A stretch of DNA of 64,000 nucleotides from Methylobacterium goesingense (lineage in GTDB: Bacteria; Pseudomonadota; Alphaproteobacteria; Rhizobiales; Beijerinckiaceae), in NCBI RefSeq assembly GCF_022179225.1, contig NZ_BPQL01000101.1:1-64000 (forward strand), in the 5' to 3' direction. The notes under the pieces were generated by a model. That model did no database searches. It was not told where the DNA came from and saw nothing but the letters and a program-made list of their open reading frames with translations. Positions 36,234 to 43,879 of this stretch are shown piece after piece; position 1 is the stretch's first letter, and each line of letters opens with the position of its first letter. Position numbers and translations under genes: made by a program.

Positions 36234-37157
36234 TCACGGGATCTGCATGTCCTTCAGCACACGGTCGTGGAAGCCCTTCACCGGCCCGGCATGGACGAGT
36301 TCCATCTCGTCGAGAACGGTACCCATGGTCAGGCTCGCGGCCCGCAGGTGCTGGGCGATCTGCAGCACCCGGTCGATGCAATCTGCGGCGTGGAAGGCGC
36401 GGCCCTCCGCCGTGGCGTCGTCCGGCAGAACGCCGCGTGCCCGCTGGACCGTCTCGCGCAGGGCCGGGTCGAGTTCGTCGAGGGCCCACTGCGTCGTGCG
36501 GGCCATGATCGGCAGAAGATGGTCGCCGAGCAGCATCTCGCCGGTGAAGCCGGCATCCGGCATCGCGGCGTTGTGGAAGTGGTGCGCCATCGCTGCGAGG
36601 AAGACCAGGGTCGGGTCGGCCCGGTAGAACGGGCTCAGCACGACGCCGTAGACCGCCACCATCAGGCAGTGCTCGGCGTGGTTCTCCGGCGGCTCCAGCA
36701 GGATTCGAGGCTTGCCGGGGCAGGTCACGCCGGCCCGCGGCTGGTGCGCCAGGGCAGCGACGAAGCCCGGCAGGGAACCCTGCGCGAAGCTCGCCGGCGC
36801 GCGCAGGGCCGCCCGCAGGCGGTCCCGCAGGCCGGGCTCGACGCTGTCGGTCACGGCGTCGAACCCGGAGACCAAGATGTCGGCCGTCGCCCGTTCGTCG
36901 AGCCCGGCGGCGGCAAGGAACGCCGCATCGAGATCGCAGAGGCGGGCGGCGGCCAGCGCCTTGGCGGTGATGTCGAGGGCGACGGCCTCCGGCGCGGCGC
37001 CCCCCGTGAGGGCGCCCCAGCCTTGCGCGAACAGGCGCTCGGCGATGGAGCCGGTCCGCCCTGCGGAATGGACGCGCTTGAGGTCGTTGACCTCGACGAG
37101 GAGGGCGCGAAGCGCCAGCGGGGCCGCGGGACCGGCGCCCTCCGTCTGCGTCGACAT
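36234..37157 (-). CDS. HD-superfamily-like protein of unknown activity
   Basis: A 307-residue protein. Residues 145-265 look like an HD-fold metal site: His in ENHAEHC, AMAHHFHNA where the canonical HD pair would be, His in GDHLLPI and FHAADCIDRVLQI near the end. The HD pair is thus altered (HH or HN). HD enzymes include phosphohydrolases and the di-iron oxygenases MIOX and PhnZ; both would make sense beside inositol-phosphate synthase, as an inositol-phosphate phosphatase or an oxygenase. The ATG at 37157 overlaps the synthase stop. Function not assigned. Confidence 0.7.
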   Translation of the reverse strand: MSTQTEGAGPAAPLALRALLVEVNDLKRVHSAGRTGSIAERLFAQGWGALTGGAAPEAVALDITAKALAAARLCDLDAAFLAAAGLDERATADILVSGFDAVTDSVEPGLRDRLRAALRAPASFAQGSLPGFVAALAHQPRAGVTCPGKPRILLEPPENHAEHCLMVAVYGVVLSPFYRADPTLVFLAAMAHHFHNAAMPDAGFTGEMLLGDHLLPIMARTTQWALDELDPALRETVQRARGVLPDDATAEGRAFHAADCIDRVLQIAQHLRAASLTMGTVLDEMELVHAGPVKGFHDRVLKDMQIP

Positions 37158-38347
37158 CAGTGCGCGCCGAGCCACTCGAGCAGCATGGTTTGCTGCTTGC
37201 CGAAATCGTGCTCGGGGCCGTGGCCATTCTTCACCATCGGGGCCTTGAAGAAGCTCGAGAGCTGCTCCTGGACACCGCCGTCGCCGCGCTGCTTGGCGAG
37301 TTCGAGGACGCGGGCGATCTCGATGACGAGGGGCGCGGCCAGGATCGAGTCCTTGCAGAGGAAGTTGACCTTGATCTGCATGCGCTGGCCCATGAACCCG
37401 CTGACGTCGATGTTGTCCCAGGCTTCCTTGTCGTCACCGCGCGGGCGGTAATAGTGGATGTGCACGAGGTGGTCCTCGACCGGGTAGCCGAGGATCGAGT
37501 CGAGCACCGTGCCCTTGGTGTTCAGCTTCGACTGGAGCGAGTCCTTGTCGTTGAGCGCCAGACCGTCGCGGTTTCCAAGGATGTTGGTCGAGAACCAACC
37601 ATCCACGTGCAGGGCGCGGGCCTTGAGCGCCGGGGCCAGGACCGTCTTCATCATGGTCTGGCCGGTCTTGCCGTCCTTGCCGGCCACGGGGACGTTCATC
37701 TCCTTGGCGAGTTCGAGCAGGGCCGGCACGTCGGCGGCGACGCTGGGGGTGAAGTTGGCATAGGGCACGCCGCTCTTGATCGCCGCGTAGGCGTAAAGCA
37801 TCGCCGGGCTGATCGACTCGTCGCTGCTGTCGAGACCCTTCTCGAAGGCGGCCGTCGAGTTCAAGGTCGGGTCGGCAAGGTTCGGCCAACGCTCGGTGGA
37901 AGCGAGGTTGATCACCACGACCTCGTCGAGATTGCTCTCGGCCTTGAAGCGGCGAAGATCGTTGGCAATCACAGAGACCGCCTCGCGGTGGTCCTTGGCG
38001 ACGATGCGGTTGGCACCCTCGATGTTCTTGCAGAACTTGGCGCTGCCAACGGCCGGCCAGGGCTTGATGCCCTTCAGGACCTGGGCGCCATTTTCGATGT
38101 CTTGCGCGGTGAGAACGCCGTGGCCGGTGGCGGCCGAAGCGAGGTCATCGTCGTTGAGATCCCATCCGCCGAACACGAGGTCCTTGTAATCGGCCATCCC
38201 GGCGACGGGAACGCCCGCCAGGGGCAGGCCATCGAGGCGGTTCGATCCGGATTTGATCATCTCGATGCCTGCGATGGCGGTGGTGGCGACAGCGCCACCC
38301 ATGCCAACGAACGCAACGCCGACGCGGCGACCGGTCTGCATGCTCAT
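37157..38347 (-). CDS. Inositol-3-phosphate synthase
   Basis: NAD-dependent enzyme that turns glucose 6-phosphate into myo-inositol 3-phosphate, 396 residues, the size of the prokaryotic (Ino1-like) form. Visible are the NAD site VGVAFVGMGGAVATTAIAGIEM, VVVINLASTERWPN, the core VAGKDGKTGQTMMKTVLAPALKARAL, and SILGYPVEDHLVHIHYYRPRGDDKEAWDNID. The ATG at 38347 has GGAAG upstream. It is the first gene of the 11-gene unit. Inositol is not a general proteobacterial metabolite, so this gene marks a special product. Confidence 0.93.
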   Translation of the reverse strand: MSMQTGRRVGVAFVGMGGAVATTAIAGIEMIKSGSNRLDGLPLAGVPVAGMADYKDLVFGGWDLNDDDLASAATGHGVLTAQDIENGAQVLKGIKPWPAVGSAKFCKNIEGANRIVAKDHREAVSVIANDLRRFKAESNLDEVVVINLASTERWPNLADPTLNSTAAFEKGLDSSDESISPAMLYAYAAIKSGVPYANFTPSVAADVPALLELAKEMNVPVAGKDGKTGQTMMKTVLAPALKARALHVDGWFSTNILGNRDGLALNDKDSLQSKLNTKGTVLDSILGYPVEDHLVHIHYYRPRGDDKEAWDNIDVSGFMGQRMQIKVNFLCKDSILAAPLVIEIARVLELAKQRGDGGVQEQLSSFFKAPMVKNGHGPEHDFGKQQTMLLEWLGAH

Positions 38348-38665
38348 TGGAAAACGGCTTCCTTCTTCGGATTGAACGGAAGCCCTTCCCAACTCGGGGG
38401 CTGTTCCGCTCAGCCCTCACTAACTGGGCTACCGGGGCTGCGTTCCAACCCTGGCCAGGACGCCTTTTTGACGCGGTGTGGCTGAACGGCGTCCGAACGA
38501 AGGATTAAAATTCCGTAAATACAGTGCCTTAACCGGACGTTAAGCGTGCCATCGTTGAATCACGGAGCTGTCCCATTCTGGTCACAGCAACCGGCGAGAC
38601 GTCCCCTCGCTGAACGACAACGAAGCCGCGCCCGATGAAGGCAGCGGTACGAACAAGGACCAGTG
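38348..38665. other. Divergent intergenic region
   Basis: A 318-bp gap separates the inositol synthase operon from the transglycosylase gene and must hold both promoters. It is relatively AT-rich around 38505-38525. An inverted repeat GGACGCC/GGCGTCC (38458-38464 and 38488-38494, 23 nt apart) is the only symmetry I see. No convincing -35/-10 pair or peptide-coding frame with a good ribosome site is found. Confidence 0.4.
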
Positions 38666-39853
38666 ATGGGGGTTTTCCCGGAGCCGGCGCTCTGCGCCGA
38701 CGACGTGAGCCGTCTCGTGCCCAACGAGGCCTTCGACACAGACCATACCGTGGCGTGGCTGCCGCGGACCGAGCGCAAGGTGCGCCGGAATCTCGCCGCC
38801 CTGGGTCGCCGGACCCTCGCAACGCTCCTCGCGGGCGCGGTCCTCGGCACGGCCCTCCCGCAGAACGCCCTCGCTCCCGCAGCGGCGGCGCACGACCGGA
38901 TCGACGAGCGTGCGACGACCGCGCAAAGTCTGGCGCGCGGGCAAGCTGAAACATCGAACCCCTTCAACGCGGGCGATTGGCGCGGGGTTCCCATCGTCGA
39001 GCAGGAACCCGCGACCCTCGATCTGATCGAGAGCGATCTGGCCAATCTCGCCCCCAGCCGGGACGCGTCCGGCACCGAGCGCCTGCGCTTCGGTGACATG
39101 GCCGTGCCCCGCGAGATCGTCGACACGATCCTGCGCGCCGCCGCCGAGACCGGAGTCGATCCGGTCTACATGATGGCGCTCGCCGACAAGGAGTCGAGTT
39201 TCTCCACCACCGTGAAGGCCGCGACTTCCTCCGCCGAGGGGCTGTTCCAGTTCCTCTCGGGCACATGGCTCGAACTTATTCGGAGCTACGGCGCCCGCCA
39301 TGGCCTCGCCGACGAGGCGGCGGCCGTGAAGGGACGCGGCAGCGCCATCACGATCGCCGACGAGGCCACTCGCACGCGTGTGCTACGCCTGCGCCAGGAC
39401 CCCTACGTCGCCGCCTTGATGGCGGGCGAACTCATCAACCGCGACAAGGGTCGGATCGAGCAGCGCATCGGCCGCGACCTCTCCACCGCCGAGCTCTACT
39501 TCGCGCACTTTCTCGGCACCGCGAGCGCCGGCCGCTTCCTCGCGCTCACCGCCGAGAAGCCGGATCAGGTCGCCAAGCAGGTCTTCAAGGCCGCGGCGAA
39601 AGCCAATCGCAGCCTTTTCACCGAAAAGGCCGGCAAGGGCCGCCGGAGCCTGACCGTCGCCGAGGTGCGGGAGAAGATCGGTGGCATGATCGACCGCCGG
39701 CTCGACCGTTACGAGGGCGTGGCCGCCCTGGTGCCGCCCGAGCCGAAGACCGAGGTGACTCTCTCCGAGATCGAGACTGCGTCGGAGCCGGTCTCGGTGG
39801 AGGTCGTGTCCAAGCGCGTTCATGTGACCGAGGCCCTCGCTCCGGCCGAGTGA
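38666..39853 (+). CDS. Lytic transglycosylase (SLT/lysozyme-like fold)
   Basis: Cell-wall hydrolase of 395 residues. A membrane/signal segment (TLATLLAGAVLGTALPQNALA) is at residues 52-75. The lysozyme-like domain spans about 145-310, with the catalytic Glu in MALADKESSFSTTVKAATSSAEGLFQFLSGTWLELI and LYFAHFLGTASAGRFLAL near its end. The C-terminal ~90 residues are charged and unassigned. The ATG at 38666 follows AAGGA; a GTG one codon earlier is possible. Confidence 0.83.
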   Translation: MGVFPEPALCADDVSRLVPNEAFDTDHTVAWLPRTERKVRRNLAALGRRTLATLLAGAVLGTALPQNALAPAAAAHDRIDERATTAQSLARGQAETSNPFNAGDWRGVPIVEQEPATLDLIESDLANLAPSRDASGTERLRFGDMAVPREIVDTILRAAAETGVDPVYMMALADKESSFSTTVKAATSSAEGLFQFLSGTWLELIRSYGARHGLADEAAAVKGRGSAITIADEATRTRVLRLRQDPYVAALMAGELINRDKGRIEQRIGRDLSTAELYFAHFLGTASAGRFLALTAEKPDQVAKQVFKAAAKANRSLFTEKAGKGRRSLTVAEVREKIGGMIDRRLDRYEGVAALVPPEPKTEVTLSEIETASEPVSVEVVSKRVHVTEALAPAE

Positions 39854-39974
39854 TTTTCCCAGTCCCACTCGCGGATCTTCCGATTCGTGCCGCAACCCGT
39901 CCCATTCCCCGGACGGGGATGCGGTTGGCTCGGCGTCTGATGCGCCAAATCGCGGAGGGCCGGACGATGCCGGT

Positions 39975-41639
39975 TCAATGCCCGGCGGGCGCGCCGCCGC
40001 CGAGCTTGACCTTGCTGAGGATCATCGCGAGGGGCACCGCCGCCCCTGAGACGAGGCAGAGCGACCAGAACACGTCGATGTAGCCCCAGTAGGCCACCTG
40101 GGTCTGGAGCTGCTGGCCGATCCACGCGATGGCCTGGTTCTGCGCCTCGATGCCGGAGGCTCCATGGGCCTGGAAATACTGCGTCGCCGCCCGCAGGGTC
40201 TCCTGGTAGTTCGGGTTCGCGCTGGAGATGCTCTCTCCGAGCCGGCTCTGGTGGAATTGCTGGCGGTGGGCGAGCACGTTCTGGGCGAGGCTCACGCCCA
40301 TCGAGCCGCCGACATTGCGGGCCACGTTGATCAGCGCCGAGGCTTGGTCGGTCTGCGCCTTTTCGATGCCCTCGTAAGAGACAGCGGTGATCGAGATGAA
40401 GATCATCGGCAGGCCGATGCCGATGTAGATACGCGACCAGGCGAAGAACCAGAAGCTGGTGTCGCCATAGAGGCGCGTGAGATCGTACATCGCCGCCGAG
40501 ACGATCGCGGCGCCCAGCGCGATGAGGTATTTCGGCTGCACTTTCCCCGAGAGGCGGCCGCTCACCAGCATCATGAACACCGTGACGAGCCCGCCCGGCG
40601 CGAGGACGAGCCCTGCGAGCGTGGCAGTGTAGCCGTAATACTCCTGCACCAGCTGCGGCACGAACTGCGTCGTGGCGATCAGGATCGCGCCGGTGGCCAT
40701 CATCACGAGGAAGCACGAGCCGAACTGGCGGCTGCCCAGAAGTCGGAGATCCACCACCGGGTTCTTGCGGGTCAGCTCCCAGGGGATCATCGCCACGAAG
40801 GCGACGGCGCAGATCACCGCGAACACGACAATAAAATTCGAGCCGAACCAGTCCTTGCGCTGGCCCTCGTCGAGGACGACCTCGAGCGCGCCGAGGAAGG
40901 TGGCGACGAGCAGGAATCCCACCAAATCGAAGCGCACGCCCTCGCGGCGCAGGCGCCGGCGCTCCTCCACCGCCCCTGGCGGGTCTTGAAGCAGCACGTG
41001 CATCAGCCCCAGGGCGATCAGGCCGATCGGACCGTTGATGAGGAAGCACCAGTGCCAGGAGACGTTGTCGGATAGCCATCCGCCGAGCGTCGGCCCGACC
41101 ACCGGCGCCACAACCACGGCGAGACCGTAGAGGGCGAAGGCCTGGCCTCGCTTTACCGGGGGAAACGAGTCGGCCAGGATCGACTGGGCCAGTGGCGCCA
41201 TGCCGCCCCCGCCGAGCCCCTGGAGCACGCGGAAGACCAGCAGCGACTCGAGGTTCCAGGCGAAACCGCACAGTACCGAGGCCACGGTGAAAAGCGCGAT
41301 GCTCCACATGAAGAACGCCTTGCGGCCGAACCGCTTGGCGAGGAAGCTCGAGGCGGTGAGCACGATGGCGTTGGCGACGAGGTAGCTGGTCACCACCCAG
41401 GCCGCCTCGTCCGGCCCCACCGCGAGGCCGCCCGAGATGTAGCGCAGGGCCACGTTGGCGATGGTGGTGTCGAGCACCTCCATGAATGTGGCCAGTGAGA
41501 CCACGAGGGCGATGGCCCAGGGGTTGTGCCCGCCCGGCGCCTTGGCGGAGGCACCCGACTTTTCCCCGACCTTGCCGCTTCCCTTGCCGCCCGCCTGCGC
41601 CGCCGCGGCGCTCACAGCGCGGTCCCCGTCACCGGACAT
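39975..41639 (-). CDS. DHA2-family (EmrB/QacA-like) major facilitator drug transporter
   Basis: A 554-residue proton antiporter with 14 predicted helices. DHA2 marks are SLATFMEVLDTTIANVALRYI (motif D1), VTSYLVANAIVL, LAKRFGRKAFF (motif A), FRVLQGLGGGGMAPLAQ (motif B) and GLAVVVAPVVGPTLGGWLSD (motif C). It begins at ATG 41639 with an Ala/Gly/Lys-rich cytoplasmic N terminus. The upstream EmrA-like adaptor gene overlaps its start in the original reading frame but now carries an early stop. Confidence 0.92.
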   Translation of the reverse strand: MSGDGDRAVSAAAAQAGGKGSGKVGEKSGASAKAPGGHNPWAIALVVSLATFMEVLDTTIANVALRYISGGLAVGPDEAAWVVTSYLVANAIVLTASSFLAKRFGRKAFFMWSIALFTVASVLCGFAWNLESLLVFRVLQGLGGGGMAPLAQSILADSFPPVKRGQAFALYGLAVVVAPVVGPTLGGWLSDNVSWHWCFLINGPIGLIALGLMHVLLQDPPGAVEERRRLRREGVRFDLVGFLLVATFLGALEVVLDEGQRKDWFGSNFIVVFAVICAVAFVAMIPWELTRKNPVVDLRLLGSRQFGSCFLVMMATGAILIATTQFVPQLVQEYYGYTATLAGLVLAPGGLVTVFMMLVSGRLSGKVQPKYLIALGAAIVSAAMYDLTRLYGDTSFWFFAWSRIYIGIGLPMIFISITAVSYEGIEKAQTDQASALINVARNVGGSMGVSLAQNVLAHRQQFHQSRLGESISSANPNYQETLRAATQYFQAHGASGIEAQNQAIAWIGQQLQTQVAYWGYIDVFWSLCLVSGAAVPLAMILSKVKLGGGAPAGH

Positions 41640-42912
41640 GGACCCGGGGCACGATCGACATGCCCGGGCCGATGGCGACATCGGTCGGCCACTGGTCGAC
41701 GACGATCTTCACCGGGATGCGCTGCACCACCTTCACGTAATTGCCGGTAGCGTTCTGGGCCGGGAGCAGGCTGAAGGCCGTGCCGGAGCCAGGCTACACG
41801 GAATCCACGTGCCCAGTGATCTTGCGCTCGGGATAGGCGTCGATCGCGATGTCGGCATGCTGGCCCGGCCGCATGTCGGTGATCTGCGTCTCCTTGTAGT
41901 TCGCGATCACCCAGATGTCGTCGGGTACGAAGGTCGACAGGGTCTGCCCGGCCTGGGCAAACTGTCCCTTGGCACCCGACAGTTGCACCACGCGGCCCGG
42001 CTGAGCCGCCGTGACGGTGGTGTAGCCGAGGTTGAGTTCCGCCTGCGCCACCTGGGCCTTGCCGGTGGCGAGGCTGGCCTCGGCCCCCGCTTTCTGCGCG
42101 TCGAGCGCGCCGACCTGGGTGCGCGCCGCGACGAGGTTCGCCCGCGCGCGGTCGTACGCGGCCTGTTGCTGGTCGAGGGTCGAGGACGAGGATTGCGAGC
42201 GCTGGATCGTGCCGGCGCCCTTCTCGGCGAGGTCCCGGTAGCGCGCCGCGTCCTCGCGGGCGAATTTCAGGGAGGCCTCGGCCTGCATCACCTCCGCCTG
42301 AGAGGCGGCGACCTGTGCCTTCTGGCCCTCGATCTGCGCGTCGAAGTTCCGGATCGAAGCTTCGGCCGAGGCGACCTGCGCGCGGGCCTGTGCCAGGGCC
42401 ACCTCGTAGTCGCGCCGGTCGATCTGGAACAGCACCGCACCGGCCTCGACATGCTGGTTGTCGGTGACCGGCACGTCGACGATGTAGCCGGCGACCTTGG
42501 GGGCGATGGAAAATTGCCGGGCGTCCACGAAGGCGTCGTCGGTGGATTCGTAGGGATGCAGCCGGGTCAGCCAGTAGACATACGCCCCGGCCGCTAAGGC
42601 GACGACCGCCACGGCGATGCCCAGCGCCCAGAACGGATGACGGCGCAGGATGTTCGGTTTGCTGGCCGAATCGTCGCTCGAATTCTCCGCGTCCGAGGGA
42701 GGCGCATCGCCAGAGGACGTCTCGTCATCCGCGGATCGTCCGGGGGCGTCGTCGCCGTCGTCCCGCTTCCGGCCCTCCGCGGGCGGCGCGTCGGTCTCGG
42801 GGTTTCGCCCGGGCGTCTCTCCGCCAACGGACGCTCGACCGTCGGGATCGGAAGGCCGCGTCGCATCTCCTCGTGAGGGCTGGCGCCCCACGGTCTGCTG
42901 ATCCTGAAGCAT
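41629..42912 (-). pseudogene. EmrA/HlyD-family adaptor gene with an in-frame amber stop
   Basis: Membrane fusion protein partner of the downstream DHA2 pump: acidic low-complexity N terminus, one transmembrane helix (FWALGIAVAVVALAAGAYVYWL), hybrid domain (VDVPVTDNQHVEAGAVLFQIDRRDYEVAL), coiled coil and beta-barrel. After ITGHVDSV a TAG (41796-41794) replaces the expected Gln codon. The same frame then continues 54 normal family residues (PGSGTAFSLLPAQNATGNYVKVV...) to a TGA at 41631-41629 that overlaps the pump gene. As read, the product is 372 residues. It may be a true loss, a base error or a suppressed stop. Confidence 0.8.
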
Positions 42913-43147
42913 CGACAGATCGTCCGCACGCATCCAGGGGCCACGCGATCGAAACCGCGCCGCCCGAAACTCCCGCCTCGGCGACAACAAGAAGGTGCGC
43001 TGGCGAAGGTTCCCGGCCCCGCTCACATTTGCGGACAGCGCCGAAGGGTGGACGGAACGTCGGAAATCCAGCGCGCGTTTTCGAGCTTGGTGGACGGGAT
43101 TCCTGACGCACGGGTTCCGGTTTGTCCGCGACCTGAAGGAGCTGCGC

Positions 43148-43792
43148 ATGTCGGCCGGTTTTCCCTCGACCCCGCCTGGTGCCGCTGGTCCGGGCGGTAT
43201 CGATCGGCTCGATGCGATGAGCACGGTGCTCGCCCGCAACTGGTGGCTGATGGCCCTGCGCGGCGTGGTGGCGGTCCTGTTCGGACTGATCGCCTTCGTG
43301 GCGCCGGGGGCTTTCGTCCTGTCGCTGGTGCTGTTCTTCGCCGCCTACATGCTGGTCGACGGGATCGTCGGCGTCGTCGCCTCGGTGCGAGCAGCGCAGC
43401 GTCACGAGCGCTGGGGCTTTCTCCTGCTGGAAGGCCTGCTCGACATCGTGGTCGGCGTCGCAGCCGTGCTGGTGCCCGCCGCCGCCGTCTGGGCCTTCGT
43501 CTACCTCGTAGCCTTCTGGGCCCTCGTCACCGGAGGCCTGATGGTCGCCGCGGCTTTTCGCCTGCACGCCCATTATGGACGCTGGTGGCTGGTGCTCGGA
43601 GGCACGGTTTCGATCCTGTTCGGAATTGCACTGCTCATCAATCCCGGCATGTCGGCGCTCCTCCTGACCTGGTGGATCGGCAGCTACACGATGGTCTTCG
43701 GACTCCTGCTGATCATCCTGGCCTTCCACCTGCGCGGGCGCCACACGGAGGCCGGCCGGCCGGGCCCCCTGGGACGACCTGGAACGGCGTAG
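43148..43792 (+). CDS. HdeD family membrane protein (DUF308)
   Basis: A 214-residue protein with six predicted helices in repeated pairs, matching the HdeD/DUF308 family: LARNWWLMALRGVVAVLFGLIAFVAPG, GFLLLEGLLDIVVGVAAVLVP and WWLVLGGTVSILFGIALLINPG. E. coli HdeD is linked to acid resistance; the biochemical role is unknown. Start at 43148, after AAGGAG. It is divergent from the adaptor gene (235-bp gap with no further feature I can support). Confidence 0.87.
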   Translation: MSAGFPSTPPGAAGPGGIDRLDAMSTVLARNWWLMALRGVVAVLFGLIAFVAPGAFVLSLVLFFAAYMLVDGIVGVVASVRAAQRHERWGFLLLEGLLDIVVGVAAVLVPAAAVWAFVYLVAFWALVTGGLMVAAAFRLHAHYGRWWLVLGGTVSILFGIALLINPGMSALLLTWWIGSYTMVFGLLLIILAFHLRGRHTEAGRPGPLGRPGTA

Positions 43793-43879
43793 CTTTGGCC
43801 ACGCGAGATGGTCTAGAACCGACCAGATATTATGCGGCGGCTCGCTGTCGAGCTCCGTTTCCCGTGACCATGGCCCCCG

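Larger units (their letters stand above)
26460..38347 (-). other. Putative 11-gene operon, inositol-glycoside/YcaO biosynthesis candidate
   Basis: All eleven genes are on the minus strand with overlaps or gaps of 31 nt or less. In transcription order: inositol-3-phosphate synthase, HD-fold protein, methyltransferase, Gfo/Idh dehydrogenase, YcaO, sugar isomerase, GT4, PIG-L, uracil-DNA-glycosylase-like, flippase-like membrane protein, PhoR. The inositol synthase/GT4/PIG-L triad parallels Ino1-MshA-MshB of mycothiol synthesis, but no MshC or MshD homologue is present. The spacing is seen directly; the common product is inferred. PhoR may only be read through from the rest. Confidence 0.6.

Noticed and set aside
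26460-38347. The cluster as a mycothiol operon or an ebo (EboA-F) cluster
   Set aside because: No MshC cysteine ligase-like or MshD gene is present, and no UbiA, TatD or dehydroquinate-synthase-like Ebo genes; only part of the logic is shared.
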